The notes: a model not told the origin generated them from the letters alone. 12,500 nucleotides of DNA from Penaeus vannamei (GCF_042767895.1 NC_091557.1:36021047-36033546); one strand, 5' to 3'; shown: positions 1 to 8,822, counted from the first letter of the stretch. Made by a program: numbers and translations.

Positions 1-172
1 TTGTGGATTAATTGCGTGTTCTCCCGTCTTCCTGCGTTCCCTCGTTTTCGGATTGTAATCAGGCCTTTTACTGAAGCATTTGTTGTGTTTACGGCATCAT
101 GCCATCACTTTAATTCCGTCTGTGTAATTCTCCCAGTTCTTCTTTATCAGTGCTATGTGTTGCTGTTACTAT

Positions 173-243
173 CCACACTATCACTATCGGGTGTCATTTT
201 CCCAGCGCCGCACTATCGCTACTATCCGCATCACCTTCCCAGC
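173..243. repeat. Degenerate tandem repeat, about 35-bp unit, two copies
   Basis: Two adjacent units (173-206 and 208-243) share the pattern CC(A/G)CACTATC(A/G)CTA, then TC-rich sequence, then TTCCCAGC at the end. Identity is about 75-80% by eye, with a 3-base insertion in the second unit. Weaker echoes (CTCCCAG at about 130; GCATTATCCC at about 247) suggest older flanking copies. It is a small, diverged minisatellite with no sign of function. The frame is open across it, which is not evidence of coding. Confidence 0.5.
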
Positions 244-284
244 TGTGCATTATCCCAACATGCATCCGTTTGCCATCCTACCTT

Positions 285-306
285 CCCCCCCCCCCCGCCC
301 CCTCCC
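285..306. repeat. Poly-C run (C12) with C-rich extension
   Basis: Twelve consecutive C residues (285-296) are followed by G and further C/T runs. The complementary strand is G-rich. Runs like this are prone to length error in both replication and sequencing. Confidence 0.8.
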
Positions 307-397
307 ACTTCTACATCCCTCTCCCTCCCTTGTCTAGAGTCAGGCTAGGGCCAGGCTTGTCCTCGCGCGACCGCCTCACGTCCAACAATACGAGACC

Positions 398-434
398 GTA
401 AATCACGAAGCCAGGGCGTGAAGTCATGATTTAC
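398..434. repeat. Inverted repeat, 8-bp arms GTAAATCA / TGATTTAC
   Basis: GTAAATCA at 398-405 is matched by its exact reverse complement at 427-434. A competing inner pairing, TCACG (403-407) with CGTGA (417-421), would give an alternative hairpin. Such arms could arise by chance in 12.5 kb. No transposon end or target duplication is visible beside them. Confidence 0.4.
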
Positions 435-1054
435 CGAGTGTTTTCCAGCGTGCTGAGGCCTTTTAAAGACGGGAACGGCTTCGGGAGTGCGAATTCCTGT
501 TGGTGATTTGCCAAGAAGTGCTGTTGCTGAATTCGTATTGTTTTTTTTTCGGTTCTCTTGGGATAGAATGGAAATGAGAAAGATTAGAAGATTCGATAAT
601 GGAGAATGAGTTTTTTCAAGCAGTCTAGAGAAGTTTTATGGGTTATGTAATTTTACAGTTGTTTCGTACTCAGCTATACCATACTACGTGTTCTCGGTAT
701 GCGGGTTTGTTTTCTGTATATCCGCTTACCCTTGTTCGGGAAGACTGAAGTGTGTTAGCTCTAGTTTTTTGTTTGTTTGTTTTTTTGTTATCTAAAGAAT
801 CACGGTCGGTTCTTGTGTTTTTTTTCGTGTCTGTAATGGAGAGCGAGGTCTTCTCTCGGGTTGGCTGCCTCGCTTATTTCAGCTTGACTTCTCTTCCTCC
901 TCATCATCATCACTTGTTTTGCTTCTTTATGTGCTTGTTGCCTTTTACTTGTCTGGTTAGGTTTCATTAGGCTTCTCGTAAGGTCGTTTATCTGTCGAAT
1001 GCAATTATTGGTTGGTGCTAGTTGTGCATGTATTACAAATTTGATTCGTGTATG
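435..1054. other. Unassigned T-rich intergenic or intronic sequence
   Basis: This stretch is T-rich on the plus strand, with short T runs (about 541-549 and 781-786). EcoRI-type palindromes at 490-496 and 529-535 form a weak 7-bp inverted repeat. No open frame shows recognisable residues or flanking splice signals, and I see no RNA gene. Confidence 0.5.
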
Positions 1055-1062
1055 TATAAAAG
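1055..1062 (+). promoter_or_regulatory. TATA-box-like sequence TATAAAAG
   Basis: The octamer is a perfect TATA consensus. No arthropod initiator (TCAGT-like) lies 25-35 bp downstream; that position falls in T-rich sequence. It may be a chance match in AT-rich DNA. Confidence 0.15.
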
Positions 1063-1266
1063 GCACTTTCATTTCATGTTTTTTTTTATATGGCGAATTT
1101 ATTTAGTAGAATTGGTTGCATGTGTTTTGCCGAGATCCCTCATTACCTTACGAGAGGTGTTGGGAGGAACGAAGATTTGGATGCAGTAATTGGGAAGTGG
1201 AAGATAGACAAGCCGAGTCATTTTCCGCTGCAACCTTCGTAGCATTTACTGAGAGTCACGCGCCCA

Positions 1267-1297
1267 CTTTTCTTTCTTTTCTTTTTTTTTCTTTCCT
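1267..1297. repeat. Short polypyrimidine tract
   Basis: An almost pure T/C run ends in TTCCTTGG. It lies 45 bp before a possible acceptor (TTTGCTTAG, ending at 1341), but no convincing exon follows. Confidence 0.4.
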
Positions 1298-1545
1298 TGG
1301 AAAATTATGATCTCCATTTATCATGTTCCTTGAATTTGCTTAGCCCTTGGTGGTTGTAATGCGGCAGGATTAAGAAATGTGGCCTCCGCAGTACCATTAG
1401 TGGGTTGTACTCGGCCAGACCTCTCTTGACAGTAGCCGACGCTGGAGAATAATTGAATTTAATGGTTTTGTGGTTTTCTTGATTTGCGGCCCCGTTGGTT
1501 TCCTTATCGGGACTGAGTCTTCCGGGGAGAGCCTGGATAATGCAA

Positions 1546-1588
1546 GTAAGTGCGTGTGTTTTTGCTTTTTTGTGTTGCCCTTGTGTAG
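1546..1588 (+). other. Intron-like interval of 43 nt with strong splice consensus
   Basis: CAA|GTAAGTG at 1546 is an excellent 5' splice-site match. Only 43 bases later, a pyrimidine-rich stretch leads to TTGTGTAG ending at 1588, a good 3' site. As one intron it would be shorter than the usual metazoan minimum. Joining the flanks gives only about 22 further codons before a stop. The two signals may belong to different introns, or neither may be used. Confidence 0.15.
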
Positions 1589-1905
1589 ATATGCAGTGCA
1601 TGCATTCTGCGCAGATCAGGGACTGGGCGAATACCGCTGTCTGGTCCAGGCCGTGACTCCTGCGTGCGTGACCCTTCCTTGGGCGCGGGCCAGAACAGTT
1701 GCCAGGAGGCCGCAGGAGGGGCTTCTTTCGCATCCGCAGGGAGAAGAGTCCTAAGACCTCCTACCGCCCGCCCTCCTCTTCCCGACGTCGCCTCTTTTGT
1801 GATTCTTGCCTCGGGTGTCTGTTGCTTCCGGCGCCTCTTGATTGCAGCTCCCACGGGGGAAAGGTAACCGAATTACAGGCGCTCCCTTCAGCCCCGGGTG
1901 AGTGC
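1589..1905. other. GC-rich segment ending in a consensus splice donor
   Basis: The segment is clearly richer in G+C and CpG than its flanks. It ends with CCCGG|GTGAGTG (GT at 1898-1899), a strong donor. Several frames are open on both strands, as expected for GC-rich DNA, and none has a recognisable motif. An untranslated or first exon is possible. Nothing more can be claimed. Confidence 0.2.
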
Positions 1906-2058
1906 CGCCGCCCAGACTGTAGGGACGAAGCTGCTGATAAATGACCTCCCCCTCCGCCGGGCCTGTCGTCCGGGGAAGGAGAGAGATCGATGAGCACTCG
2001 CCGTGTTTTCCCTGATTTGCTCTATTTTGGGCTGTTTCGTCCTCACACTTGGGAAAAC

Positions 2059-2122
2059 GCACACAGACACACACACACAATCGCACTCACACAGAGGGAG
2101 AGGGAAAGGGAGAGAGAGAGGT
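2059..2122. repeat. Imperfect (CA)n then (GA)n microsatellite
   Basis: A degenerate CA tract (about 2059-2092) passes into AGGGAGAGG and (AG)n up to 2120. It is interrupted, so it is probably older than the perfect tracts elsewhere in the window. Confidence 0.85.
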
Positions 2123-3045
2123 GAAGAAAGAAGGGGAGGAGGAAGACAGAGTGCCGTCGAAAATTGCTCATTGACGTCCTGAAAGTCGTCGCGTGAGCCG
2201 AAGTCGGAGTCCGGGGTTCTCGGAACGACCGTGAATTTGCGTCGGCGGTTTCTCCCATTTGATTAAAGAACACCGTCTGGCGAGCCTCGAGGCCCCGGCC
2301 CTGGAGTTATGCAGCGGCGAGGCATGAAAACAAAACCCATGCAGTGTTTGCTTCTTTTGTACTGACTGCGGCACTGGCCTCGCGCTTGCTTGCGTGCGTC
2401 GCGTCCCTTCTTGCTTTTGTTTTCTTTTCTTTTGGAATGTTGTATGCGGGCGGATGTATAATTAGAATGCGGATTTCCCTCGCCGGTTTATTCACTTGCA
2501 AATAGCGGAGAGACGCAGGCGACGGCGACGCTCGCCATGGAGGAGGCAGACGGCAAGGAGGCGGTGCGAGAGGGATTTCCCTGGAATCGCTGACCGGGAG
2601 GGATCGGGAATGAGGCCCGCCATTGATCCAATTTTTACGCCCTTTTCGAGTGTAAATATCTTCGCCGGCTGGATTGTAGGAAAGGAGCCAAGCCAGGTTC
2701 CTTTTTTTACTTTTCTGTTTTTTTCGTGTTATTACGGGATAGTCGTGCCTTTGTCTTTGCCCAAAGCTGTTGGGGATAATTGGATCATGTAGAGGGGCGG
2801 AAGGTGGCTGTCGATATTTTGTACTCACCCCCCAATCTTCGGAGGCTGAGTTGTTTTAGAACCTTTGTCTTCTATCTCTATCTATATTATTTATAGTGGT
2901 CATTATTTGGTTTGCTGTTGGGGTGTACATTTATCGAATACACTATCGAAGAATGATGCATTACTGATAAGGAGGTGTTTTGCGCGTGAATCATTCATGA
3001 TGAAGAAAAACATTTAGTGCCTTCCATTGCCTTGTGTTCCTGTCG
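2123..3045. other. Unassigned sequence, no supported gene
   Basis: The first half is GC-moderate and includes TGACGTC at 2173-2179, one base short of a full cAMP response element, and the palindrome GCCTCGAGGC near 2284-2293. The second half is T-rich with a short CTAT run near 2875-2887. Frames here give low-complexity Arg/Ser/Pro-rich translations and none is recognised. Confidence 0.5.
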
Positions 3046-3062
3046 TGTACAATAATTGTACA
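3046..3062. repeat. Near-perfect palindrome, TGTACAAT-A-ATTGTACA
   Basis: There are two 8-bp arms (3046-3053 and 3055-3062) with a single central base at 3054. The symmetry is what a homodimeric DNA-binding protein would recognise, but I know of no named arthropod factor for this exact site, and chance is possible. Confidence 0.6.
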
Positions 3063-3112
3063 AGAGAGCTCATGTCTTACTCTCGGCCCTCGCGTGCCCG
3101 GTGGCCATAGCG

Positions 3113-3148
3113 TCTGCTTTGCACCTTCTTTGTGGAGCATAAAGCAGA
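3113..3148. repeat. Inverted repeat, 8-bp stem TCTGCTTT / AAAGCAGA
   Basis: Arms at 3113-3120 and 3141-3148 flank a 20-base loop. A further CAC/GTG pairing is possible inside the loop (3122-3124 with 3132-3134). It could form a small hairpin in DNA or RNA. The sequence around 3103-3122 faintly resembles the D-arm and anticodon arm of a tRNA, but there is no T-arm, so I do not call it one. Confidence 0.5.
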
Positions 3149-3329
3149 GACTTGTAGCACCGATACTGCGGCTTGCGGCGAGTTGGCCGTGAACTTTCCT
3201 CGTTACATAATTCCAAAACGTTGCGTCGCCAGATTTTTACGGCGACGTTAATATCCGTTCGTTCAGCAGATGCGATTGTGGGAATGACGGATGGGGATCG
3301 TTAATGGCTTTACTACTTTTGTCGTGCAG

Positions 3330-3512
3330 GTTCTCGGCAGAGGGTGCGGGGCCTTTCTGTCTCGTTCCCTAGCCAGATCCAACCCAACCCAAGTTATACG
3401 TACTGCGGAATATCGGGTGGAGCAGCGCCCCCTTTGTGGAGGCCGTCTCCTTACCCGTGCCGACCGGTGCGTGCACGGAAAGGCATTGCTAAATTTGGTT
3501 TGGCCATTTTAA
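3330..3512 (+). CDS. Candidate terminal exon with a faint S1-protease-like motif; unconfirmed
   Basis: A good acceptor precedes this stretch: a TACTAC-like branch region, pyrimidines, then GTCGTGCAG ending at 3329. The frame that starts exactly at 3330 is open for 60 codons to TAA at 3510-3512. Its translation has a mixed, protein-like composition and contains LCGGRLLT followed five residues later by CVHGK. Trypsin-family (S1) proteases carry CGGxLI/L before the catalytic His region and often have C-V-x-G just after it. The expected LTAAH block holding the catalytic histidine is missing, so even if related this would be a decayed or internally deleted copy. No S1 glycine-rich N-terminus or downstream GDSGGP motif is visible. 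Chance resemblance is the main alternative. Confidence 0.15.
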   Translation, partial: VLGRGCGAFLSRSLARSNPTQVIRTAEYRVEQRPLCGGRLLTRADRCVHGKALLNLVWPF

Positions 3513-3860
3513 ATAACGAAACGCAGCGGGTTGGCCAATGTCCGCTTAACACGACAATCCCATACCACACTAAACAGCGCTCTTGTGAAAGGCAAGGCGC
3601 TCCAGTTCTTGGTAATACACGGCTTTGTAACATCTCTAGTTGCCTGCATTTTATATTTTGTTCTTTTATGTGGGTAATGTGGATTTTGCTGAAACTGCTC
3701 TTCCGTAAGATAATGGAACGAAAAGGTGGAACCGTCCATATCAGCTGTATTCCCCGGTGCTTTCCATCCTTTCTGTCGTTGGTTTTTGTGTTGGCTGGAA
3801 GTGTTGTCAAGGGTTTGGACCACGAGCCGTGACGAGGCATTGCGCTCGTTCGTCGTGTAG
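3513..3860. other. Unassigned sequence
   Basis: Overlapping frames are open on both strands (plus 3344-3832, minus 3451-3892), but none has recognisable domains or convincing splice signals. The simultaneous openness on both strands argues that it reflects base composition. Confidence 0.4.
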
Positions 3861-3866
3861 CCTCGT

Positions 3867-4118
3867 GTGACAGCAAGGGTCGAGACGGTCATTGCAGCAA
3901 CCCCAAGGCATCCTCAAGCCGATTTTCCTTGCCTCTGTGGACCAGCATTTCGCCGGGAAAGACTCGAGCACCTTCGGGGAAGCCTCTTAGAACCCTCAGC
4001 CCAGGAAGTCTTAACTGGACACGGAAATGTTCTGAGACTTGCCCAAGACATTATGAGACTGCTGGTATTTTATCGCTGTTGGTGCTGTAAAGGTTCTGTT
4101 TATTGTCGGAAAAGTTAA
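3867..4118 (+). other. Open, coding-like stretch of unknown identity
   Basis: An 83-codon frame has balanced amino-acid content and unbiased codon use, ending at TAA (4116-4118). There is no ATG at the front; the first codon used is GTG. A possible acceptor (CGTCGTGTAG, ending at 3860) sits just upstream. Residues 20-35 read F-P-C-L-C-G-P-A-F then L-E-H. This recalls the start of a C2H2 zinc finger, but the spacings are wrong and the second histidine is absent. I do not recognise the product. It may be an exon fragment, a decayed sequence or chance. Confidence 0.12.
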
Positions 4119-4348
4119 TTTGTTTGTTTTACGAGAGGTTTCGAAGTCCGCCGGGAATTGAAAAGAAACGGCGCTGGTTTTCGAGGACCGACGAGGAGTT
4201 TCTCCCTCAAGAGTCCGACAGAGTGATTTCTTCCAGGGGGAAAAGGGTTGACATGGGGGAGACAATCGGGCACGGGAGCTGGGGGGGAGGAGGCTGGGGT
4301 GGGCTTCACTCCAGGAGGAAAAGGGAATTCGCTGATTGAATTTCCTGG

Positions 4349-4350
<2 letters not shown>

Positions 4351-4392
<42 letters not shown>
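4351..4392. repeat. Poly-T homopolymer, 42 bases
   Basis: Forty-two uninterrupted T residues are present; on the minus strand this is poly-A. It is by far the longest homopolymer in the window. ATTGAA (4335-4340) and TTCAAT (4391-4396) form a 6-bp inverted repeat around it. Such a tail can mark the 3' end of a retroposed sequence on the minus strand, but no target-site duplication was found. Confidence 0.95.
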
Positions 4393-4822
<430 letters not shown>

Positions 4823-4876
4823 AGACACACATACGTTCATTTTCACATTTCATGCGCCATTTTCTCGTCTGCTAAC

Positions 4877-4932
4877 AGTGATCAGTAATCCACTTGCGCC
4901 TAATCAGAATTCACACCCGAGTGATCAGTAAT
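4877..4932. repeat. 13-bp direct repeat AGTGATCAGTAAT, two copies
   Basis: Identical copies lie at 4877-4889 and 4920-4932, 43 bases apart start to start. A partial echo (AATCAGAATTCAC) lies between them. Each contains the palindrome TGATCA. It may be a decayed 43-bp tandem duplication next to the microsatellite. Confidence 0.7.
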
Positions 4933-4990
4933 GTGCAGATAAACCGACGCTGAAATTGTGTCTAAACATTACGGCCGCGCAGATTGGATT

Positions 4991-4998
4991 ATGCAAAT
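4991..4998 (-). promoter_or_regulatory. Octamer motif ATGCAAAT (POU/Oct-type)
   Basis: This is an exact match to the canonical POU-domain octamer in reverse orientation. A second copy in forward orientation (ATTTGCAT) lies at 8558-8565. About 0.4 exact matches are expected per window on both strands, so occupancy is unproven. Confidence 0.2.
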
Positions 4999-5081
4999 TC
5001 AGTCGATACGCAAATACGTCCCAGATGCTGCTCCGTAAAGACGACCGGCTTCTCCATTACGTGGTTCCCGAACGCCAGTCC

Positions 5082-5396
5082 GTCGTCTCCTTCTTTTTTT
5101 CTCCTTCTCTTTTTCCTCCTCCTCCTCATTCCTCTTCCTCGTTTCTTACTTATGTTCCTCCTCGCCCTCCGCCTCCTCGTTTCCTACTTATCCTCCTCCT
5201 CCTTCTCCTCTTCCACCACCTCCTCTATTCATTTTCCCCCTTTCTGTACCTCTTCCCTTCTGCCATGCTTTCCCCTTCTTCCTTCCTTCCCTGCTTCAAC
5301 TTTCTACTCTGTTTCCCCTACTCCCCCCCCCACTCCCTCTCCGCATTCTCTTCTACCTCCCCCCCCACATTCCAGCAGCAGCAATTGAAGAGGAAT
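5082..5396. repeat. Pyrimidine-rich block (CTT/CCT-type)
   Basis: About 315 bases are overwhelmingly C and T on the plus strand, with CCT and CTT triplets, C8-C9 runs near 5327 and 5361, and few purines. It ends in an AGCAGCAGC stretch. Frames across it encode Ser/Pro/Phe/Leu low complexity and are not genes. Confidence 0.9.
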
Positions 5397-5447
5397 TAAA
5401 AGGCCGTTCCCACAGATTCCAACCATTATTTTTTCGCTCGGATTATG

Positions 5448-5905
5448 CTTTAGAGAGGGATGGGGGTGGGGTATAGGGGGGGGAGGAAAAGGTGAGTGAC
5501 CCGAGACAGTGAGGTGGAGGAGGAGGTGGTGACAGGAGGGAGGATAAGGGAGGAGGGAGGAACTAGAGAAAGGAGGAGTAGGTAGAGGAGGAGGAAGAGA
5601 AGGAGAAGGAAGAGGTAGTTTAGGTGTATTAGAGAGAGCAGGAGGAAGAATGAGAGGATAAAAAAAGGAAGAAAAGAGGATAATGCGCATGACTGATCGG
5701 CCAAAGAGAGAGGTAGAGATAGAGATAGACATAGAAGGATGAGGGAAAGACGCCCGAACGAGGACGCCCAAGGAGCATGACAAAACGGCAAGGGACCGAC
5801 GGGCGGGGAAAGGAGGGGGGGGAGGGGAAGGGGCAGGAGATGTGAAGAGAGATAAGCACGAAAGGTCAAAAGGGTGGGGGAAGGGGGAAGGGGAAGAGTC
5901 CGTCG
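5448..5905. repeat. Purine-rich block (GGA/GA-type) with G runs
   Basis: About 450 bases are dominated by A and G on the plus strand: GGAGGA, AGAGAT and GGGGG runs, interrupted near 5680-5700 and 5740-5790. Several G clusters (5461-5486, 5811-5836 and 5874-5898) have four or more G-triplets and could form G-quadruplexes. Minus-strand frames translate to Ser/Leu/Pro low complexity. Confidence 0.9.
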
Positions 5906-6096
5906 GCCAGGGATTTCGGGCGCGCGGTGCAGGTAGCGGGCGGCGTTATGGCCATGCGGGGCGAGGCGGTGGCGCCCTCATCGCGAGGGGACCGCCATAA
6001 AGGGACGCGAGGGGAATGGGGCCGCCGCAGGAGGATCCTCGTACGTTGGGAAGGAGCGAGGGGGAGGGGGGAGGGGAGCGGAGCATGTAGGTCGCC
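5906..6096 (+). promoter_or_regulatory. GC/CpG-rich segment, possible promoter or 5' UTR
   Basis: This segment is much richer in CpG than the flanking DNA (GGCGCGCGG, GGCGGCG, GCGAGG and ACGCGAG are all seen). It lies directly upstream of a Kozak-like ATG followed by a splice donor. No TATA box is visible, which would fit a CpG-type promoter. Promoter activity is inferred only from composition and position. Confidence 0.2.
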
Positions 6097-6110
6097 ATGG
6101 CCACTTTCGG
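6097..6110 (+). CDS. Candidate first coding exon end: ATG in Kozak context then splice donor
   Basis: GTCGCCATGGC is a strong initiation context, with G at +4 and C at -1/-2. The frame reads M-A-T-F and two bases of a Gly codon, then |GTAAGAATTG, a good 5' splice site with GT at 6111-6112. Read through without splicing, the next codon is TAA. This is how a short coding portion of a first exon typically looks. The exon leaves phase 2, which fits the candidate exon at 7841. The intervening 1.7 kb would be a repeat-filled intron. No homology is claimed. Confidence 0.2.
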
Positions 6111-6255
6111 GTAAGAATTGTGCAGCGTGGAAGGGGGCGGGGATGGCTGGATCATTGGGATCACCCGGCGCGAAGAGCCGTTTGGAGCTCTTTGGAAAAT
6201 AGATTCGTCTCATTGTTTTGCGGATGTATATTTGCCCCCCTTTGAATATTAACGT

Positions 6256-7539
<1,284 letters not shown>

Positions 7540-7725
7540 CAAGACTAAAGCATCTCCCACGTAGGATATGAAGTCGGGAAGAGGCACGGGGTCCTTTCAA
7601 CGGCCATCATGGCACTAGACAAAAATAATGTGTGTCAGGTCACTGGTACCAGTACTCTCTCACGTCCCCTCTTCCTGCACTCTGGATCTTGTTTGTTCGT
7701 CGCCTCCCACGATCGTCCTTTCAGA

Positions 7726-7818
7726 CCCCCCCCCCTCTCCCTCTCTCTCTTCTCTTTCTCTCACTTTCTCTTTCTTTTTTCTTTTTCTTTTTTCTCTTTC
7801 TCTCTCTCTCTCTCTCTC
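7726..7818 (+). repeat. Polypyrimidine tract (C10, then CT/CTTT)
   Basis: C10 (7726-7735) is followed by nearly pure T/C to 7818, ending in a short (CT)n. It sits immediately upstream of the acceptor at 7840 and could act as an extended polypyrimidine tract, although only the last 40 bases would normally matter. Confidence 0.85.
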
Positions 7819-7840
7819 ATGATTTTAAATCCTTTCCTAG

Positions 7841-7935
7841 GTATAGTTTCGTGTTAGAGAGCACTCTGTTCATGATCGAACAGGAATGTATAGGGATCTT
7901 TGAATTTAGGAGTGCGCCGTCAGACTTTCAAAGAA
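7841..7935 (+). CDS. Candidate internal exon, 95 nt, product unknown
   Basis: The 3' site is strong: a pyrimidine tract, then TTTAAATCCTTTCCTAG ending at 7840. The 5' site AAAGAA|GTAAGTTG (GT at 7936-7937) is near-perfect. Of the three frames, the one entered in phase 2 is open throughout (31 full codons) and leaves in phase 1. It begins Y-S-F-V-L-E-S-T and includes F-M-I-E-Q-E-C-I-G-I-F-E-F, a mixed, protein-like composition unlike the neighbouring repeats. A second donor at 7981 (GAG|GTGAGC) would give a 140-nt version in the same phase. I do not recognise the family. Incoming phase matches the candidate first exon at 6097; outgoing phase matches the candidate exons at 8659 and 11443. Confidence 0.3.
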
Positions 7936-8005
7936 GTAAGTTGGATTGCCGTTGTCAGAGGAAAAGTTGCGTGCGTCGAGGTGAGCAACGCAGCCGAGCG
8001 TGAGT

Positions 8006-8536
8006 TTAGAGGGAAGAAAATACGGGTGTGGTGTCATGTTCCCACGGTCCAATATTAGGAGAGGGGAGAAGGATCAGACGTCTAGCAAACATGTCGCCGC
8101 CACCACGAGGGACCCGACCTTCCCCTCCCCACTTCTCATATCCACGACCGCCGCGCCATCGTTGCTCAAAAATCCTGCTGGCGGCCGCCGCCCCGACTTT
8201 CGCCCTGTCTGAGACTTGTCGGAGGAGTCCAGGTTGATGCTCGGTTGCAGTCGATGGAGTGTTTGCTGGCGGCGATACGAAAGCCCTCGAGTGAGATTGG
8301 GCTTTCTCCCCCAGCGATTGTACAAGTTCGGGCATACTCGCCGAGTGTGTGCACCGGCCGTTGTAATTTTGCACCGCTATTAGAAAGTACATCAATGCTG
8401 TTTGAATAGTGTTGTGACCGCATTCACCCAGAAGTTGCTGTGGCGTGTCACCATCCGTAATGTCTCCAGCCGGTGTGACGCCCGGCAATAGCGGAGCGGT
8501 TGCTGGCGGGCCACTGGGGCCACTGGTCCTGGGGGA
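8006..8536 (-). CDS. Minus-strand open frame with one ankyrin-repeat-like segment; unconfirmed
   Basis: The frame is open for 177 codons after an in-frame TGA (8537-8539) and closes at TAA (8006-8008). Codon use is varied and not low-complexity. The segment at 8455-8390 reads D-G-D-T-P-x-x-L, then G-H-x-x-I-x-x-x-L. That places D1, G2, T4, P5, L8, G13, H14, I17 and L21 exactly as in the ankyrin consensus (DGxTPLHxAxxxGHxxIVxxLL). Only one such unit is seen. The next expected GA turn is absent in this frame, but the adjacent frame has V-L-x-N-x-G-A-K-L at 8390-8364, suggesting a frameshift or chance. Upstream residues are Pro/Gly/Ala-rich. An acceptor-like CCCCCAG lies at the open end, but no strong donor or ATG was found. 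It could be a terminal exon, a pseudogene fragment or a fortuitous frame. Confidence 0.25.
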   Translation of the reverse strand, partial: SPRTSGPSGPPATAPLLPGVTPAGDITDGDTPQQLLGECGHNTIQTALMYFLIAVQNYNGRCTHSASMPELVQSLGEKAQSHSRAFVSPPANTPSTATEHQPGLLRQVSDRAKVGAAAASRIFEQRWRGGRGYEKWGGEGRVPRGGGDMFARRLILLPSPNIGPWEHDTTPVFSSL

Positions 8537-8658
8537 TCAGTGGGGCCACGCCGGTTCATTTGCATGGATGTGTTGTGATTAATACAGTATCGGGGCGGAT
8601 AGGGTGGGGGCGCGCTATGCAACCCGTGGAGTGAATGTAAGCTTAATCCTGTTTTCAG

Positions 8659-8822
8659 CAATCGCTTTTTGCAGGCGACTAATGGGGAGTGTAAATAATT
8701 TACTTTTTGATTTATATTTGTGCCGTTATATGGGTGTCAGACGATTTGAGCTTTTAATCCGAGTTGTTCGTCTTTTTATAGGGAATCGAGTTCGGGATAT
8801 TAGTTTCCATGTTTGCATTTAG
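8659..8822 (+). other. Alternative candidate terminal exon, AT-rich
   Basis: CTTAATCCTGTTTTCAG ending at 8658 is a very good acceptor with a branch-like CTTAAT. Entered in phase 1, the frame is open for 54 codons to TAG at 8820-8822. The translation is rich in Leu, Arg, Val and Phe with no motif. It is phase-compatible with the exon at 7841, but no AATAAA follows nearby. The candidate at 11443 is the better partner. Confidence 0.12.

Noticed and set aside
3100..3175. tRNA-like sequence resembling a D-arm and an alanine anticodon arm
   Set aside because: There is no T-arm (GGTTCGA-type) and no acceptor stem pairing; the visible stem is a different 8-bp hairpin.
3924..3974. C2H2 zinc-finger-like residues (F-P-C-L-C, then L-E-H)
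   Set aside because: Cys spacing is one residue instead of two to four, the Phe-Leu-His spacing is wrong, and the second His is missing.
4984..5869. Ser/Pro/Leu-rich frames on both strands
   Set aside because: They are products of the pyrimidine-rich and purine-rich blocks.
8505..8550. Short GGGCCACTG duplication with an inverted CAGTGGGGCC nearby
   Set aside because: Nine-base units in GC-rich sequence are too short to separate from chance, and there are no flanking element ends.
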